From Myxococcaceae bacterium JPH2 (GTDB taxonomy: Bacteria > Myxococcota > Myxococcia > Myxococcales > Myxococcaceae): 64,000 nucleotides of DNA. Where the stretch lies: assembly GCA_016458225.1 (NCBI GenBank), contig JAEMGR010000003.1:434001-498000 (forward strand), read 5' to 3'. The notes below the pieces were generated by a model. That model saw only the letters and a program-made list of their open reading frames with translations. It did not search any database and had not been told where the DNA came from. Both the position numbers and the translations under genes were made by a program. Below, piece after piece: positions 33,001 through 41,877 of this stretch (position 1 is its first letter; every line of letters starts with the position of its first letter).

Positions 33001-33694
33001 AGAGCCAGCGGAAGCCGGCCGGCTCCAGGGCCATGAGGAAGCGGTTGAGGCGTGGATCCAACCACCCCGGCGACCAGTCCCAGAGGAAGAAGATGCAGAG
33101 GAAGAACAGGCCCACCGGCAGGAAGTAGACGAGCACCGGCCGCCGCGTGGCCTCGCCCGTCGCGAACGCCGCGCCTGTCATCAACACGAGGAACGGCAGG
33201 CCGAACCACAGCAGCGGGCGCAGGTACGCGGACAGGACGAACGGGCCGCGGAACTCGGCGGCCTCTCCCGCGGGCACCACGTGGTGGAAGAACATCAGGA
33301 AGCCCACCGTGGCGCAGAGCGACAGCGCGTAGGCAATCACCACCGCGAGGAACTTGCCCCACACGTACTCGCCCGGCGTGAGCGGCGAGCTGTGGAGCAG
33401 CGGCTGCACGCGCGCCTCTTCATCCGAGATGACGCTCATGCCCGCGCCCACGGAGACGAAGAAGGACTGCAGGAGGAAGGTGAGGAAGACGACCATCTGC
33501 GAGACGGCGAACTCGCTCGTCGCCCACGCCTTCTTGCCGCCCACCTGGCTGGCGCCCGAGTCGATGGTGACGTTGCCCGAGGACACGCCCCACACCACCA
33601 GGAAGGCGAGGAGGATGAGGACCCAATACAGCGGGCGTCGCATCTGATGGCCCAGCTCCGTGCGCAGCACGGTGCCCAGGCGGGAGCGACTCAT
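30080..33694 (-). CDS. ABC-2 permease fused to M1-family aminopeptidase
   Basis: This is a fusion of about 1204 residues. Residues 1-620 hold two blocks of about six hydrophobic segments each, typical of ABC-2 permeases (LYWVLILLAFLVVWGV and later repeats). The C-terminal 550 residues are an M1 zinc metallopeptidase with HEAAHQWWG and, 18 residues on, the third ligand in LSEGMSHY. The GAMEN substrate motif is absent; the equivalent place reads AQGFPTNITFSESIGF. The start is the ATG at 33694, which overlaps the ATPase stop as ATGA, so the two are translated together. Such permease-peptidase fusions are known in Bacteroidetes and Proteobacteria; their substrate is unclear, with peptide transport or processing the usual guess. 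Confidence 0.9.
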   Translation of the reverse strand: MSRSRLGTVLRTELGHQMRRPLYWVLILLAFLVVWGVSSGNVTIDSGASQVGGKKAWATSEFAVSQMVVFLTFLLQSFFVSVGAGMSVISDEEARVQPLLHSSPLTPGEYVWGKFLAVVIAYALSLCATVGFLMFFHHVVPAGEAAEFRGPFVLSAYLRPLLWFGLPFLVLMTGAAFATGEATRRPVLVYFLPVGLFFLCIFFLWDWSPGWLDPRLNRFLMALEPAGFRWLSETWLKVDRGVDFYNTQPVGLDALFVISRFVLVGLGLGAVAWSQRHFARALRGQVTVRVPRLAQAEALTGAARHGAAGRIEGAPLASLGMGVRPPGIVRGLWHVARAEVRGLLSQPGLYLFVPIIVFQTAVTALSAVGPFDTPLLLTPGRFALRMSNDATVLVCLLLLFYTVESLEREAASGFSPIHSATPVRTLSVLAGKALANSVVGVAMLGALSLAGVVVQAVQGTVSLSLIPYAIVWGLLLVPTFVLWTSFVLAARALAGGRFGAYGLALGALGLTGLGAAREKLTWVTNWPMWSTVRWSDMGPLELDRPAVVLNRLAALGLAVFFTALAVRLDARRARDSVSVLEQVRPSGLLRGARRLVPFAAFPAAVLLLLGLRVGEGFEGDAAKKRAKEYWQKNLATWKDAPQPAIVDVDLSVDLEPVAGTLRTRGTYTLINRHAQPLERFALSGGDHWQDVRWTVDGQEVTPENRSSLYVFTPAQPLATGATTKVGFEFHGVFPQGVSRNGGERSEFILPSGVVLTSEGPTFAPVVGYLETVGVDKKENQYEPRVYSDHFYEGLTPAGWGTGKPFTTRIQLSGPAEYTLNSVGTRASDEVKDGRRVTVWTSDHPVSMFNIVAGRWSEVKGDGTVVFHHPAHGYNVARMVRGLDAARKYYSEWFYPYPWKELKLSEFPGLATYAQGFPTNITFSESIGFLTRASPRADAVLLVTAHEAAHQWWGNLLIPGKGPGGNVLSEGMSHYSSLRLIEQLEGAYERMETARRLEERYGKNRRVDGEQPLVKLDDSREGDNTVLYDKGGWTFWMLEDLMGRPAMQAGLQAFLRHYIPDEDHPVLQDFLAELRPFAPDAAAFDAFAQQWFFQVSVPEYHLSEPRVTADGAKWVTTVVVRNAGTGRMPVEIAVTKGERFPERDENVTGPVQPSPDYRDARETRVLGPDEQAEVTLHSDFKPEQVVVDPDVRVLQLRRAQAILKL

Positions 33695-34614
33695 CGCGCC
33701 ACCTCCACGGCGGCGGGCGCGGGGGCCGTGGCGGGTGCATCCGCGGGCGCGTCGCGCATGAGCAGGTGGTACGCGTCCTCCAGCGTGGGCGGCACGTGCT
33801 CGAAGCCCGCGGGCGCCACCCCCGAGGGCACGTGGATGCGCACGCGGTTGCGCCCCTCGAAGAGGACGGCCTGGGTGATGCGGTGCGCCTGCTGGAACGC
33901 GGACATCTCCGCGGGCGGCACCGAGCCCTCGAAGAGGGTGCCCTGGATGGCGGCCTTCGCCTCGGTGGGGCTGGTGATGGCCACCACGCGGCCGGTGCGG
34001 ATGACGGCGAAGCGCGGGCACAGCATGGCCACGTCCTCGACGATGTGCGTGGACAACAGCACGGTGCGCTCGCTGGCGACCTCCGCGAGCAGCCGGTAGA
34101 AGCGCAGGCGCTCCTCGGGGTCCAGGCCCGCGGTGGGCTCGTCCACGATGATGAGCTTGGGGTTGCCCGCCAGCGCCTGCGCGATCCCCAGCCGCTGCCG
34201 CATGCCGCCCGAGTACTCCTTCACCTTGCGCTTCGCCGCGAACGTGAGGTTCACGCGCTCCAGCAGCTCGGCGCACAGCTTGGGCAGGCCCTGCGGCGCG
34301 GTGACGCCCTTGAGGCGCAGCAGGTACAGCAGCATGTCCTGGCCGGAGAGGTACGGATAGAAGCCGAACTCCTGCGGCAGGTAGCCCAGGTGCGGGCGGA
34401 GCTGCTCGGGATGACGCACCAGGTCCATCCCCTCCAGCGTCACCTCACCGGAGGTGGGCTCCAGCAGTCCCGCCAGGATCTTCATCAGCGTGGACTTGCC
34501 CGCCCCGTTCGGCCCCAGCAGGCCAAACATCCCCCGCGGTATCTCCAGGTCCACCCCTCGCAGCGCGGCCACGGGCCCCGGATACACCTTCACCAGATTG
34601 CGCAAAGTGAGCAT
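33691..34614 (-). CDS. ABC transporter ATP-binding protein
   Basis: This is the cytoplasmic ATPase partner of the downstream permease. Walker A is GPNGAGKST, the signature is YSGGMRQR, Walker B is LIIVDEPTAGLD, and the switch His is in LLSTHIVED. The C-terminal 80 residues are a variable extension. The ATG at 34614 starts the domain cleanly; a GTG three codons upstream is possible, and neither has a strong ribosome binding site. The stop codon overlaps the start of the permease/peptidase gene by 4 bases. Confidence 0.93.
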   Translation of the reverse strand: MLTLRNLVKVYPGPVAALRGVDLEIPRGMFGLLGPNGAGKSTLMKILAGLLEPTSGEVTLEGMDLVRHPEQLRPHLGYLPQEFGFYPYLSGQDMLLYLLRLKGVTAPQGLPKLCAELLERVNLTFAAKRKVKEYSGGMRQRLGIAQALAGNPKLIIVDEPTAGLDPEERLRFYRLLAEVASERTVLLSTHIVEDVAMLCPRFAVIRTGRVVAITSPTEAKAAIQGTLFEGSVPPAEMSAFQQAHRITQAVLFEGRNRVRIHVPSGVAPAGFEHVPPTLEDAYHLLMRDAPADAPATAPAPAAVEVAR

Positions 34615-34661
34615 GGAGCCCACTACGTCTGGCAGGGCGTTTCATTTCCAACCCAGGAGGA

Positions 34662-35993
34662 TCAGCTCAGCTCCTCCAGGCGGATGCGCACGACCTTGCC
34701 CGCCACGGTGGGCAGCGCCTCGATGGCGGCCAGCGCGGCCACCACGTGCTTCTCCTGCGTGCGGTGCGTGAGCAGGAGGATGTCCGCCTGTTGCTCTCCG
34801 GCGCGAGGCTCCTTCTGGATCATCGCGGCGATGGAGATGTCACGGTCCGCGAGGATGCGCGTGATGTCCGCCACCACGCCGGGCCGGTCCTGCACGCGCA
34901 GGCGCAGGTAGTAGCTGGTGGTCGTCTCGCCCAGGGGGAGGAAGGGCACGTCGGACAGGCGGTCCGGCTGGAACGCCAGGTGCGGCACCCGCTGCTCGGG
35001 GTCGGCGGTGTGCATGCGCGTGACGTCCACCAGGTCGGCGATCACCGCGCTCGCGGTGGGCTCGGCGCCCGCGCCGGGGCCGTAGTGCAGCGTCGCGCCC
35101 ACCGCGTCGCCCTTCACCAGCACCGCGTTCATCGCGCCCTCCACGTTGGCGATGAGGCGCCGCGCGGGGATGAGCGTGGGGTGCACGCGCAGCTCGATGC
35201 CCGCGGGCGTGCGGCGGGTGATGCCCAGCAGCTTGATGCGGTAGCCGAACTCCTCCGCGTAGCGGATGTCCTCGCGCGTCAGGTGCGAGATGCCCTCGGC
35301 ATAGGCGCGGTCGAACTGCATGGGCACGCCGAACGCGATGGACGCCATGATGGTCAGCTTGTGCGCCGCGTCGATTCCCTCCACGTCGAAGGTGGGGTCC
35401 GCCTCCGCGTAGCCCAGCGACTGCGCCTCCTTCAGCACCGTCTCGAAGGACGCGCCGCGCGCGCGCATCTCGGAGAGGATGAAGTTGGACGTGCCGTTGA
35501 TGATGCCGGCGATCCACTCGATGCGATTGGCCGACAGGCCCTCGCGCAGCGCCTTGATGATGGGGATGCCGCCCGCGACGGCCGCCTCGAAGGCCACCAT
35601 CACGCCCCGGGCATGCGCCGCCGCGAAGATTTCATTGCCGTGCAGCGCGAGCAGCGCCTTGTTCGCCGTCACCACGTGCTTGCCCTGCGCGATGGCGGCC
35701 AGGACGTGCGTGCGCGCGGGCTCGATGCCGCCCATCGCCTCCACCACGATGTCCACGTCCGGATGCGCGATGACCACCGCGGGGTCCACCGTCAGCGCCA
35801 CCCCGGCGGCGCCGCGAGTCCCCACCCGCGCCTTCTCCAGCGTGCGCGTGGCAATCCAGGTGATGCGGATGGGGCGCCCCGCGCGACGGGTGATTTCCTC
35901 ACCGTTGCGCAGGAGCACATCCCACGTGCCCTTGCCCACCGTGCCAAAGCCCAGCAGGCCCACCTGAAGCGGCTTCATCTGTGTCGAGCTCAT
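34662..35993 (-). CDS. hom: Homoserine dehydrogenase
   Basis: This enzyme reduces aspartate semialdehyde to homoserine in the threonine, methionine and isoleucine branch. The NAD(P) motif is GLLGFGTVGKGTWDVL near residue 10. The catalytic domain shows NGTSNFILSEM, AEADPTFDVEGIDAAHKL with the conserved catalytic residues, and the SIAFGVPM region. The C-terminal 90 residues form an ACT domain (YYLRLRVQDRPGVVADITRILAD), which in this family gives feedback control, usually by threonine. The length of 443 residues is typical. The ATG at 35993 is chosen because the longer frame overlaps the upstream gene without homology. Confidence 0.95.
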   Translation of the reverse strand: MSSTQMKPLQVGLLGFGTVGKGTWDVLLRNGEEITRRAGRPIRITWIATRTLEKARVGTRGAAGVALTVDPAVVIAHPDVDIVVEAMGGIEPARTHVLAAIAQGKHVVTANKALLALHGNEIFAAAHARGVMVAFEAAVAGGIPIIKALREGLSANRIEWIAGIINGTSNFILSEMRARGASFETVLKEAQSLGYAEADPTFDVEGIDAAHKLTIMASIAFGVPMQFDRAYAEGISHLTREDIRYAEEFGYRIKLLGITRRTPAGIELRVHPTLIPARRLIANVEGAMNAVLVKGDAVGATLHYGPGAGAEPTASAVIADLVDVTRMHTADPEQRVPHLAFQPDRLSDVPFLPLGETTTSYYLRLRVQDRPGVVADITRILADRDISIAAMIQKEPRAGEQQADILLLTHRTQEKHVVAALAAIEALPTVAGKVVRIRLEELS

Positions 35994-36043
35994 CGCGCCG
36001 TCATCCTCGCCGATATGGCCTCGCGCGACGAAGGCCCCCACGC

Positions 36044-36403
36044 TCACGGCGAGCGGGGGCGGGGATACCACCCCTGCGCGAACAGCCGAGCGTAGTAATG
36101 CCCCACCAACTTCTGGATGGCGTTCACACACGCCTCGCGGCGGCGGTCCGCCTCCGGCGCATAGGCAGCCAGGTCATTGATGGAGCCCATGCCGCCGTGG
36201 AACATGCCCATCAGGCTCACGGCGTACTCGTACTTGGCATATTCCTCGGCTGAGTCGAACACGAGCCGCGCCTGCTCCGCGGTGTCATGGAAGGCCGTGG
36301 CCGGCGAGGGGTAGCGCTCCTCGAGCGCGGTGGCGAACGCGCGCATCGTGGTCAGCACGGAGTCCTGCAGCGCGGACTCGTTGGTCGCGGGGGACGACGA
36401 CAT
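36044..36403 (-). CDS. Small hypothetical cytoplasmic protein
   Basis: This 119-residue, mostly helical protein could not be assigned. It has no signal or membrane segment. Notable parts are TMRAFATALEERYPSP, a Tyr-rich helix SAEEYAKYEYAVSLMGMFHGG and the C-terminal QKLVGHYYARLFAQG. It lies 50 bp upstream of hom on the same strand and may be cotranscribed, but nothing ties it to amino-acid metabolism. Confidence 0.6.
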   Translation of the reverse strand: MSSSPATNESALQDSVLTTMRAFATALEERYPSPATAFHDTAEQARLVFDSAEEYAKYEYAVSLMGMFHGGMGSINDLAAYAPEADRRREACVNAIQKLVGHYYARLFAQGWYPRPRSP

Positions 36404-36560
36404 GTCGCCATCATCGCGTGCCCGGGGCACTCCGGTGCAAGGAACTTGAAGGATGTCCGCCACTGGTCGCCCGCCTCCCCCTCCCGGGAGTGTCGCCGGG
36501 GGGTGCTCAGAACCCGGGATACATCGTGCTCATGGCGTTACAGGACGGGTGTGAAACAAC

Positions 36561-36592
36561 GGCCGGTCCATCCAGACAAGGATGGACCGGCC
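36561..36592 (-). terminator. Strong hairpin terminator after the M4 protease gene
   Basis: A perfect 13-bp stem, GGCCGGTCCATCC (36561-36573) and GGATGGACCGGCC (36580-36592), has a 6-base loop, 26 bp after the stop codon. On the minus strand it is followed by the T-rich GTTGTTTC. Confidence 0.85.
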
Positions 36593-36618
36593 GGAGCGTC
36601 GGAGCCGCGTGAGCGGGC

Positions 36619-38163
36619 TCAGTTCACGCTGACAGCGGCCCAGGCCGCGCCCACCGCGGTGTACTGGGTGCTGGGCATGCCGTAGAGGTCCTTGGCCGCG
36701 TTGAGCGTGGCCGTGCGCGCCGCCTTGTAGTTCGTCGAAGACGTCATGTAGACGGTCAGCGCGCGGTACCAGATCTTCGCGGCGGCATCGCGGCCGATGC
36801 CCGTGACGACCAGACCGTTGCAGGTCGGGCTGGCCGGGCTGCCCGCCGAGCCCTGCGCCAGCAGGTAGAAGAAGTGGTTGGCGACACCGCTGGAGTAGTG
36901 CACGTCCAGCCCGCCCACGCTGCTGGACCAGCAGTTGGCCGACGAGCCATCCGTGTTCGGCTTGTACATGTAGCGGAGCGCGTCGCCCGCCTTGTTCGGC
37001 GTGTAGATGACCTCGCCGATGAGGTAGTCACCCGGGTCGTTCGCGTTGTTGGCGTAGAACTCCACCATCGAGCCGAAGATGTCGCTGGTGGCCTCGTTCA
37101 GGCCGCCGGACTCGCCGGAGTAGGTGAGGTTGGCGGTGCGGCTCGTCACGCCGTGGGACATCTCGTGGCCGGCCACGTCCAGCGCGGTGAGGGGACGGAA
37201 GGTGGTGCCGTCGCCGTCGCCGTACGTCATGCAGAAGCAGCTGTCCTGCCAGAACGCGTTGTTGTAGCGGGTGCCGTAGTGCACGCGGCTGTAGCCGGTA
37301 TTGCCGGCGTTATCGATGCCGTTCCGGCCGTGCACGTTCTTGTAATAGTCATACGTGACCTGCTGGCCGTAGTGCGCGTCCACGCCCGAGGACGCCGCGT
37401 CGCTCGTCGTGCCGTTGCCCCACACGTTGTCCGCGTCGGTGAACACCTTCCCGGTCGCGTAGTTCATCGTGTAGAAGCCGTTGCCGCGCGTCACGTCGCG
37501 CATCTCGTAACCACCGGTGATGGAGTTCGTCCCGATGCTCACGGTGCCCGAGTTGATGGACTTGCCCGTGCCCACCGCCGCGGCGGTCTCCACGCCGTCC
37601 CACGAGCCGCGCAGCTCGCCGGTGCGCGCATCCACCAGCACGTGCAGCTCGCTCGGGGTGCCATCCGGGCGCACGCCCTCGAGCACCACCTCGTAGGCCA
37701 CCGCCGCCTTCATGTCCGGGCGCGCGTCCACCATCAGCTCCGCGCTGGACGGGCCGCTGCGCTTGCCCACGAAGGCCTTCTCGGCGTACGTCGTCGCCGC
37801 CGCCGCATCCAGCACCGGCTTGGTCGACAGGCCCTTGAGCGACACGTCCGAGGCCCACGTCACATCCGAGGCCAGCCCGGCGCCGCGGTTGTGGACCACC
37901 ACGTCACCGCCCAGCACGCGCAGGCCGCCGAGGGTGCGATCAAACCGCACGTGCTCCGCGCCGGTGTCGTCCACGAAGACGGTGCGCGTCACGAACTTCT
38001 CGGAGGCGTCGCCGCTCGCCACCAGGCCCATCGCCCGCGAGGCGATGACGGACTGCTCGGACGCGTCCATGACCTCACGCGAGTCATTGACGGTCGCGTG
38101 ATTCGAATCACCACAACCCCACAGCGCAAGCGTAGCGACAGCGGCCGGCAGGATTCGCTTCAT
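36619..38163 (-). CDS. Thermolysin-like (M4) zinc metalloprotease, secreted lipoprotein
   Basis: This is an exported neutral protease precursor of 514 residues. The signal peptide ends in a lipobox-like ALWGC at residue 17. A pro-region of FTP/PepSY type (about 30-190) precedes the M4 catalytic domain, which carries HEMSH (zinc ligands and catalytic Glu), the third ligand in GGLNEATSD, and a C-terminal lobe with the catalytic His in LDVHYSSGV. All expected catalytic parts are present. In myxobacteria such enzymes aid prey digestion. The gene is monocistronic with a clear terminator and its own upstream spacer. Confidence 0.94.
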   Translation of the reverse strand: MKRILPAAVATLALWGCGDSNHATVNDSREVMDASEQSVIASRAMGLVASGDASEKFVTRTVFVDDTGAEHVRFDRTLGGLRVLGGDVVVHNRGAGLASDVTWASDVSLKGLSTKPVLDAAAATTYAEKAFVGKRSGPSSAELMVDARPDMKAAVAYEVVLEGVRPDGTPSELHVLVDARTGELRGSWDGVETAAAVGTGKSINSGTVSIGTNSITGGYEMRDVTRGNGFYTMNYATGKVFTDADNVWGNGTTSDAASSGVDAHYGQQVTYDYYKNVHGRNGIDNAGNTGYSRVHYGTRYNNAFWQDSCFCMTYGDGDGTTFRPLTALDVAGHEMSHGVTSRTANLTYSGESGGLNEATSDIFGSMVEFYANNANDPGDYLIGEVIYTPNKAGDALRYMYKPNTDGSSANCWSSSVGGLDVHYSSGVANHFFYLLAQGSAGSPASPTCNGLVVTGIGRDAAAKIWYRALTVYMTSSTNYKAARTATLNAAKDLYGMPSTQYTAVGAAWAAVSVN

Positions 38164-38275
38164 TCGGTTTGCTCCTCCAGGGGTGAGTCGGCCGGCCTTA
38201 TATTCATTGATTGCTCGACTTTAATAGATGACACGTTTTTCACGGTAAACAACCCTGGAGTCGGAAGCGCCCCGC

Positions 38276-40072
38276 TCAAAAGGCAGGCGGGCGTGCCTGG
38301 GCAACACCCGAGCCGCGCTCCAGGGCGATACCGACTCGCCCGAGCGTGCCCTCATCGAAGAGTCGACCAATCAACGTCACGCCGTGCGGGACGCGGCGCG
38401 GCGGAGCAAAGGATGGCAGGGGGCGTTGCGGGTTGGGCGCCCAGTCGCTGCGCGCGCGGGTGATGTCGACGAAGCCCGTGCGCACGGTCAGCGAGGGATG
38501 ACCGGTGAAGTTGGAGAGGGTGAGCATTTCGTCGCGCAGCGAGGGCACGAGCAACACGTCCACGTGAGACATGACACGAGCCATCTCCGCGGCCATCTTG
38601 CGACGCAGCCGGTCCGCCTGAACGAAGTCCACGGCGGACAGGAAACGCGCCTGGCGAAACAGATTGGGCCACGCATCCGAGACCTGCATGGTCAACGCAT
38701 CCACGCCGTGAGACAGCGTGAGCTCCTCGAAGGCCGCGGCGGCCTCGGCGAAGGTGATGACCTGGAGGGAGGAGTAAGGCCAGTCCGGCAGGGACACCTC
38801 CACGGGCTCCAATCCCTGCCCACGCAGCGTCTCCAGCGCGGCGCGGTCCACCTCGGTGGCGGGGCTCTGCTCCATCCACGCCGGCACGTAGCCCACACGC
38901 AGGCCCTTCACCTTCGCGGTGGCGTCGAAGTCGAGCTTGGACGGAACGCTCGCCACATCGCCCGCGTCCGGCCCGGTGAGCGCGGAGAGGACCAGCAACG
39001 TGTCCTCCACGCCGCGCGCCATGGGCCCCAGCTTGTCGAGCGACCAGCACAGCGTCATGGCTCCGGTGCGCGGCACGCGGCCATAGGTGGGGCGCAGGCC
39101 CGCCACGCCGCAGCGCATGGACGGCGCGATGATGCTCCCGCCCGTCTCGCTGCCCAGCGCGAAGCCCACCAGTCCCGCCGCCGTGGCCGCGCCGGGCCCC
39201 GCGCTGCTGCCGGAGGCGCCCTCGTCCAGACACCAGGGGTTCTTCGTCTCGCCGCCGAACCAGATGTCATTGAGCGCGAGCGCGCCCAGGCTGAGCTTCG
39301 CGACGAGCACCGCGCCCGCGCGATGCAGTCGCTCGACCACGGTCGCGTCGGTGGTGGGCACCCGGTCGCGGAAGGGCTCGGCGCCGTAGGTCGTGGGGAT
39401 GCCCGCGGTGTCCACCAGGTCCTTGGCTCCCCAGGGGATGCCATGCAGGGGGCCTCGGTACTTGCCCGCGGCCAGTTCGGCGTCGGCGCGCTTCGCCTGC
39501 GCGAGGGCCAGCTCGGGCGTCAGGGTGATGACGCAGCGGAGCTTCGGGTCGAAGCGGCGCAGGCGCTCCAGGTAGATGTTCGTGAGCCGCTCGGAGGACA
39601 GCACGCGCGACTCAATCCAACGCGAGAGCTGCGTGACGGGAGCGTGGGCGATGTCCTCGTCACGCGCGGGCAGCGGCGTCGCCACGGCGCGGCTCCGCAC
39701 GAAGCGGTCGCGCGCGGGGCCCACGTTCGCGTTGCCCATCGCGGGATTCCACTGCGACGCGGGCGCGAGTGACGGCTCCAGCGCCACGTTGCGCGGTCCG
39801 GTGCGGCGCTCCAGGAAGGGCGCCATCGACTCGCGCCAGTTGCCCACGGCCTGGGCGCGCTCGGCGGGCGTGTAGCGCACCTGCGCCAGCTTCTCGGCCT
39901 CGGCGAGGGTGGCGACGCTCACCTCGGGACCCACGGTGGGTCCCGCGCCGAAGGTGGGCGGCGCCCCCGGCGTGGGCAAGGTACCCGCGTCAGGGGATGC
40001 GGCGGCGGGAACCGCGGTGGCTGCGAGCCCCACGGCGGCATGGGTCAGGAACTGCCTGCGCGAGCTGGACAT
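38276..40072 (-). CDS. Tat-exported amidase (amidase signature family)
   Basis: This hydrolase of about 598 residues cleaves amide bonds by a Ser-cisSer-Lys triad. The three residues lie in AKDLVDTAGIP (Lys), GASGSSAGPG (cis-Ser) and GSETGGSIIAPS (nucleophile Ser). The ATG at 40072 gives a Tat-type leader (SSSRRQFLTHAAVGLAATAV), with an Ala/Pro-rich linker after it, so the folded protein is probably exported to the periplasm. The longer frame adds only Arg-rich residues. Substrates of this family range from fatty amides to peptide amides and cannot be inferred. It is 53 bp downstream of the hydroxylase gene on the same strand. Confidence 0.92.
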   Translation of the reverse strand: MSSSRRQFLTHAAVGLAATAVPAAASPDAGTLPTPGAPPTFGAGPTVGPEVSVATLAEAEKLAQVRYTPAERAQAVGNWRESMAPFLERRTGPRNVALEPSLAPASQWNPAMGNANVGPARDRFVRSRAVATPLPARDEDIAHAPVTQLSRWIESRVLSSERLTNIYLERLRRFDPKLRCVITLTPELALAQAKRADAELAAGKYRGPLHGIPWGAKDLVDTAGIPTTYGAEPFRDRVPTTDATVVERLHRAGAVLVAKLSLGALALNDIWFGGETKNPWCLDEGASGSSAGPGAATAAGLVGFALGSETGGSIIAPSMRCGVAGLRPTYGRVPRTGAMTLCWSLDKLGPMARGVEDTLLVLSALTGPDAGDVASVPSKLDFDATAKVKGLRVGYVPAWMEQSPATEVDRAALETLRGQGLEPVEVSLPDWPYSSLQVITFAEAAAAFEELTLSHGVDALTMQVSDAWPNLFRQARFLSAVDFVQADRLRRKMAAEMARVMSHVDVLLVPSLRDEMLTLSNFTGHPSLTVRTGFVDITRARSDWAPNPQRPLPSFAPPRRVPHGVTLIGRLFDEGTLGRVGIALERGSGVAQARPPAF

Positions 40073-40125
40073 GGGCGTCCTTGCGGAAGAGAGAGCCCGC
40101 GAGTCTGCCATGCCCATCCAGGGGC

Positions 40126-40845
40126 TCAGTCCTGGTGCACGTCCTTGAAGGCCAGCATCTCGGGGAGCCGCTGCTCGCGCGCATCGTCGAAGCCGCACGT
40201 GGCATCCCAGCGCGGCGGATTCTCATACGTGCCGAAGAGCATGTCCCACCACGGGATGTCTCCGTAGTTGTTGCGGTGCTTCCCATGCTCATGGTGGATG
40301 CGGTGCATCTCCGGGCGTTGGAAGAACCAGCCCACCCACTGCGGCGTGCGCACGTTGGTGTGATAGAAGAACTCGCCCAGCGCGGTGCAGGCCGTGTAGA
40401 CGGCGCCCGCCGCCGGGCTCAAGCCCAGCACCGTGTAGACGAGCAGTCCGCCGATGATGCTGTTGACCGTCATCTCCAGCGGGTGCTTGTAGAAGCTGGT
40501 GATGACCTCCAGCCGCTGCGGGCTGTGATGAATCTGGTGGAACAGCCGCCACAGCACATCGTTCGTGTGCCGCACGCGGTGCCACCAATAGAAGACAAAC
40601 GTCGCGATGAAGTACGCCACGACTCCGCCCACGACGGGAGACACGTGCGCGGACAGGTGGAACAGGGACCTCGCGGACAGCCACCGCTCCCACGTGAAGC
40701 CCGCCAGCACGACCACCGCCACCTGCACCAGGTTGATGGCCACCACACGCAGGTGCCAGCCACGCACGCGAGGCAGCGTCCAGCCACGGAAGACGTGCTC
40801 GATGACGAAACAGACCCCGGCGATGGCGACAAGGATGGGCAACAT
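40126..40845 (-). CDS. Fatty acid hydroxylase / sterol desaturase family membrane protein
   Basis: This is a di-iron integral membrane oxygenase of about 239 residues. The His clusters of the family are intact: WWHRVRHTN, HQIHHSP and HRIHHEHGKHRNNYG. Four hydrophobic segments surround them. The ATG at 40845 follows GAGGGG by five bases, which favours it over an ATG four codons upstream. Members hydroxylate or desaturate fatty acids, sterols or carotenoids; the substrate is unknown here. It is followed by the amidase gene. Confidence 0.9.
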   Translation of the reverse strand: MLPILVAIAGVCFVIEHVFRGWTLPRVRGWHLRVVAINLVQVAVVVLAGFTWERWLSARSLFHLSAHVSPVVGGVVAYFIATFVFYWWHRVRHTNDVLWRLFHQIHHSPQRLEVITSFYKHPLEMTVNSIIGGLLVYTVLGLSPAAGAVYTACTALGEFFYHTNVRTPQWVGWFFQRPEMHRIHHEHGKHRNNYGDIPWWDMLFGTYENPPRWDATCGFDDAREQRLPEMLAFKDVHQD

Positions 40846-40971
40846 GGAACCCCTCATGGGTTGCGGACCCCGTCATGACGCCCGGGTGCTCGCATCGGTT
40901 CCAGCGTATGGCACAGACACTGTCACTTCGCTGCGGCTCACTCCGGGGAGACCCTGGCATGCTCTCGGGCC

Positions 40972-41808
40972 ATGGCACGTCCCTCTGCTCTCTCCGCGCG
41001 GCTTGGCTACGTGGACACCCAGGCCACCTTCGTTCAGGCAGCCTTCCTCGCGGCGCATGGCGCCTGCGCTCGAGCGGGAGGGTTCCGCGTCTCGGACGTC
41101 CGCTTCTACTTCCTGCTCTTCACCAACTGGGCGGAGCACGACGTCACCCGCCCCTCGCAGGACATCGACCTCACGCAGGTGCGGCGCACGCTGGAGCGCC
41201 TGCGCCGCGCGGGCTATGCGGAGGCCAGCACCAGCACGAAGGACCCGCGCGTCGCGCGCGGCCAGCGCTACGTCCTCACCGGAGAGGGCCTCGCGCTGCT
41301 CGCGGAGGGCGTCGCCGCGAGGGACCGCGCGCCCTTGGAGGAGGCCCTGTTCGTCGTCTGCTTCGCGGCCAGCTATCGCGACGCGGTGCTCTCCCGCGTG
41401 GAGGGCCGAGCCCGCGCGCCGTCGCTCTCGGTCCGCCGCCGCGTGGAGCGCGCGTTGGATCCGCTGCGCCTGGTGCGCGAGGCCCACCGCACCGCGAGCG
41501 CCGTGCTGCAAGACCTGGAGGAGCGCGTGAGCACGGGGCTGAAGTACGAGTCGAGGACCCGCGATGCGCTCGCGCGCGGCGTGCCCGAAGCGGACATTGT
41601 CCGTGAGCTGGAGGCCGCGGGTTCCTATCAACTCCACCGCGTGAGGCCCCTGGCCGAGCTGCTGCTCGCGCTGCCCGAGGACCTCCGCCACTTCGAGCTG
41701 ACGCAGGGCATGGGCCTGCGCTCACGACTGCTCTTCGCCCCGCTCGCCGAGCGCGCTCGCGCGGAGCGGGACGTGCTGGCGAGGCTGGAGCGACACCTCG
41801 CGAGCTGA
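40972..41808 (+). CDS. Hypothetical winged-helix-like protein
   Basis: This 278-residue soluble protein is unassigned. The first 120 residues resemble a winged helix: helix VSDVRFYFLLFTNWAE, recognition-type helix DLTQVRRTLERLRRAGYAE and a wing RYVLTGEGLALLAEG, as in MarR/PadR-type proteins. The rest is helical and Arg-rich, with no known effector domain. It is divergent from the hydroxylase gene, with a 126-bp spacer. A regulatory role is an inference from the fold only. Confidence 0.65.
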   Translation: MARPSALSARLGYVDTQATFVQAAFLAAHGACARAGGFRVSDVRFYFLLFTNWAEHDVTRPSQDIDLTQVRRTLERLRRAGYAEASTSTKDPRVARGQRYVLTGEGLALLAEGVAARDRAPLEEALFVVCFAASYRDAVLSRVEGRARAPSLSVRRRVERALDPLRLVREAHRTASAVLQDLEERVSTGLKYESRTRDALARGVPEADIVRELEAAGSYQLHRVRPLAELLLALPEDLRHFELTQGMGLRSRLLFAPLAERARAERDVLARLERHLAS

Positions 41809-41877
41809 ACCGAGCGGCTGGGAAGATTCGGCCTCGCGCGCGTTCGGGAGACGCCACCCGAAATCGCGAGGAATGAC

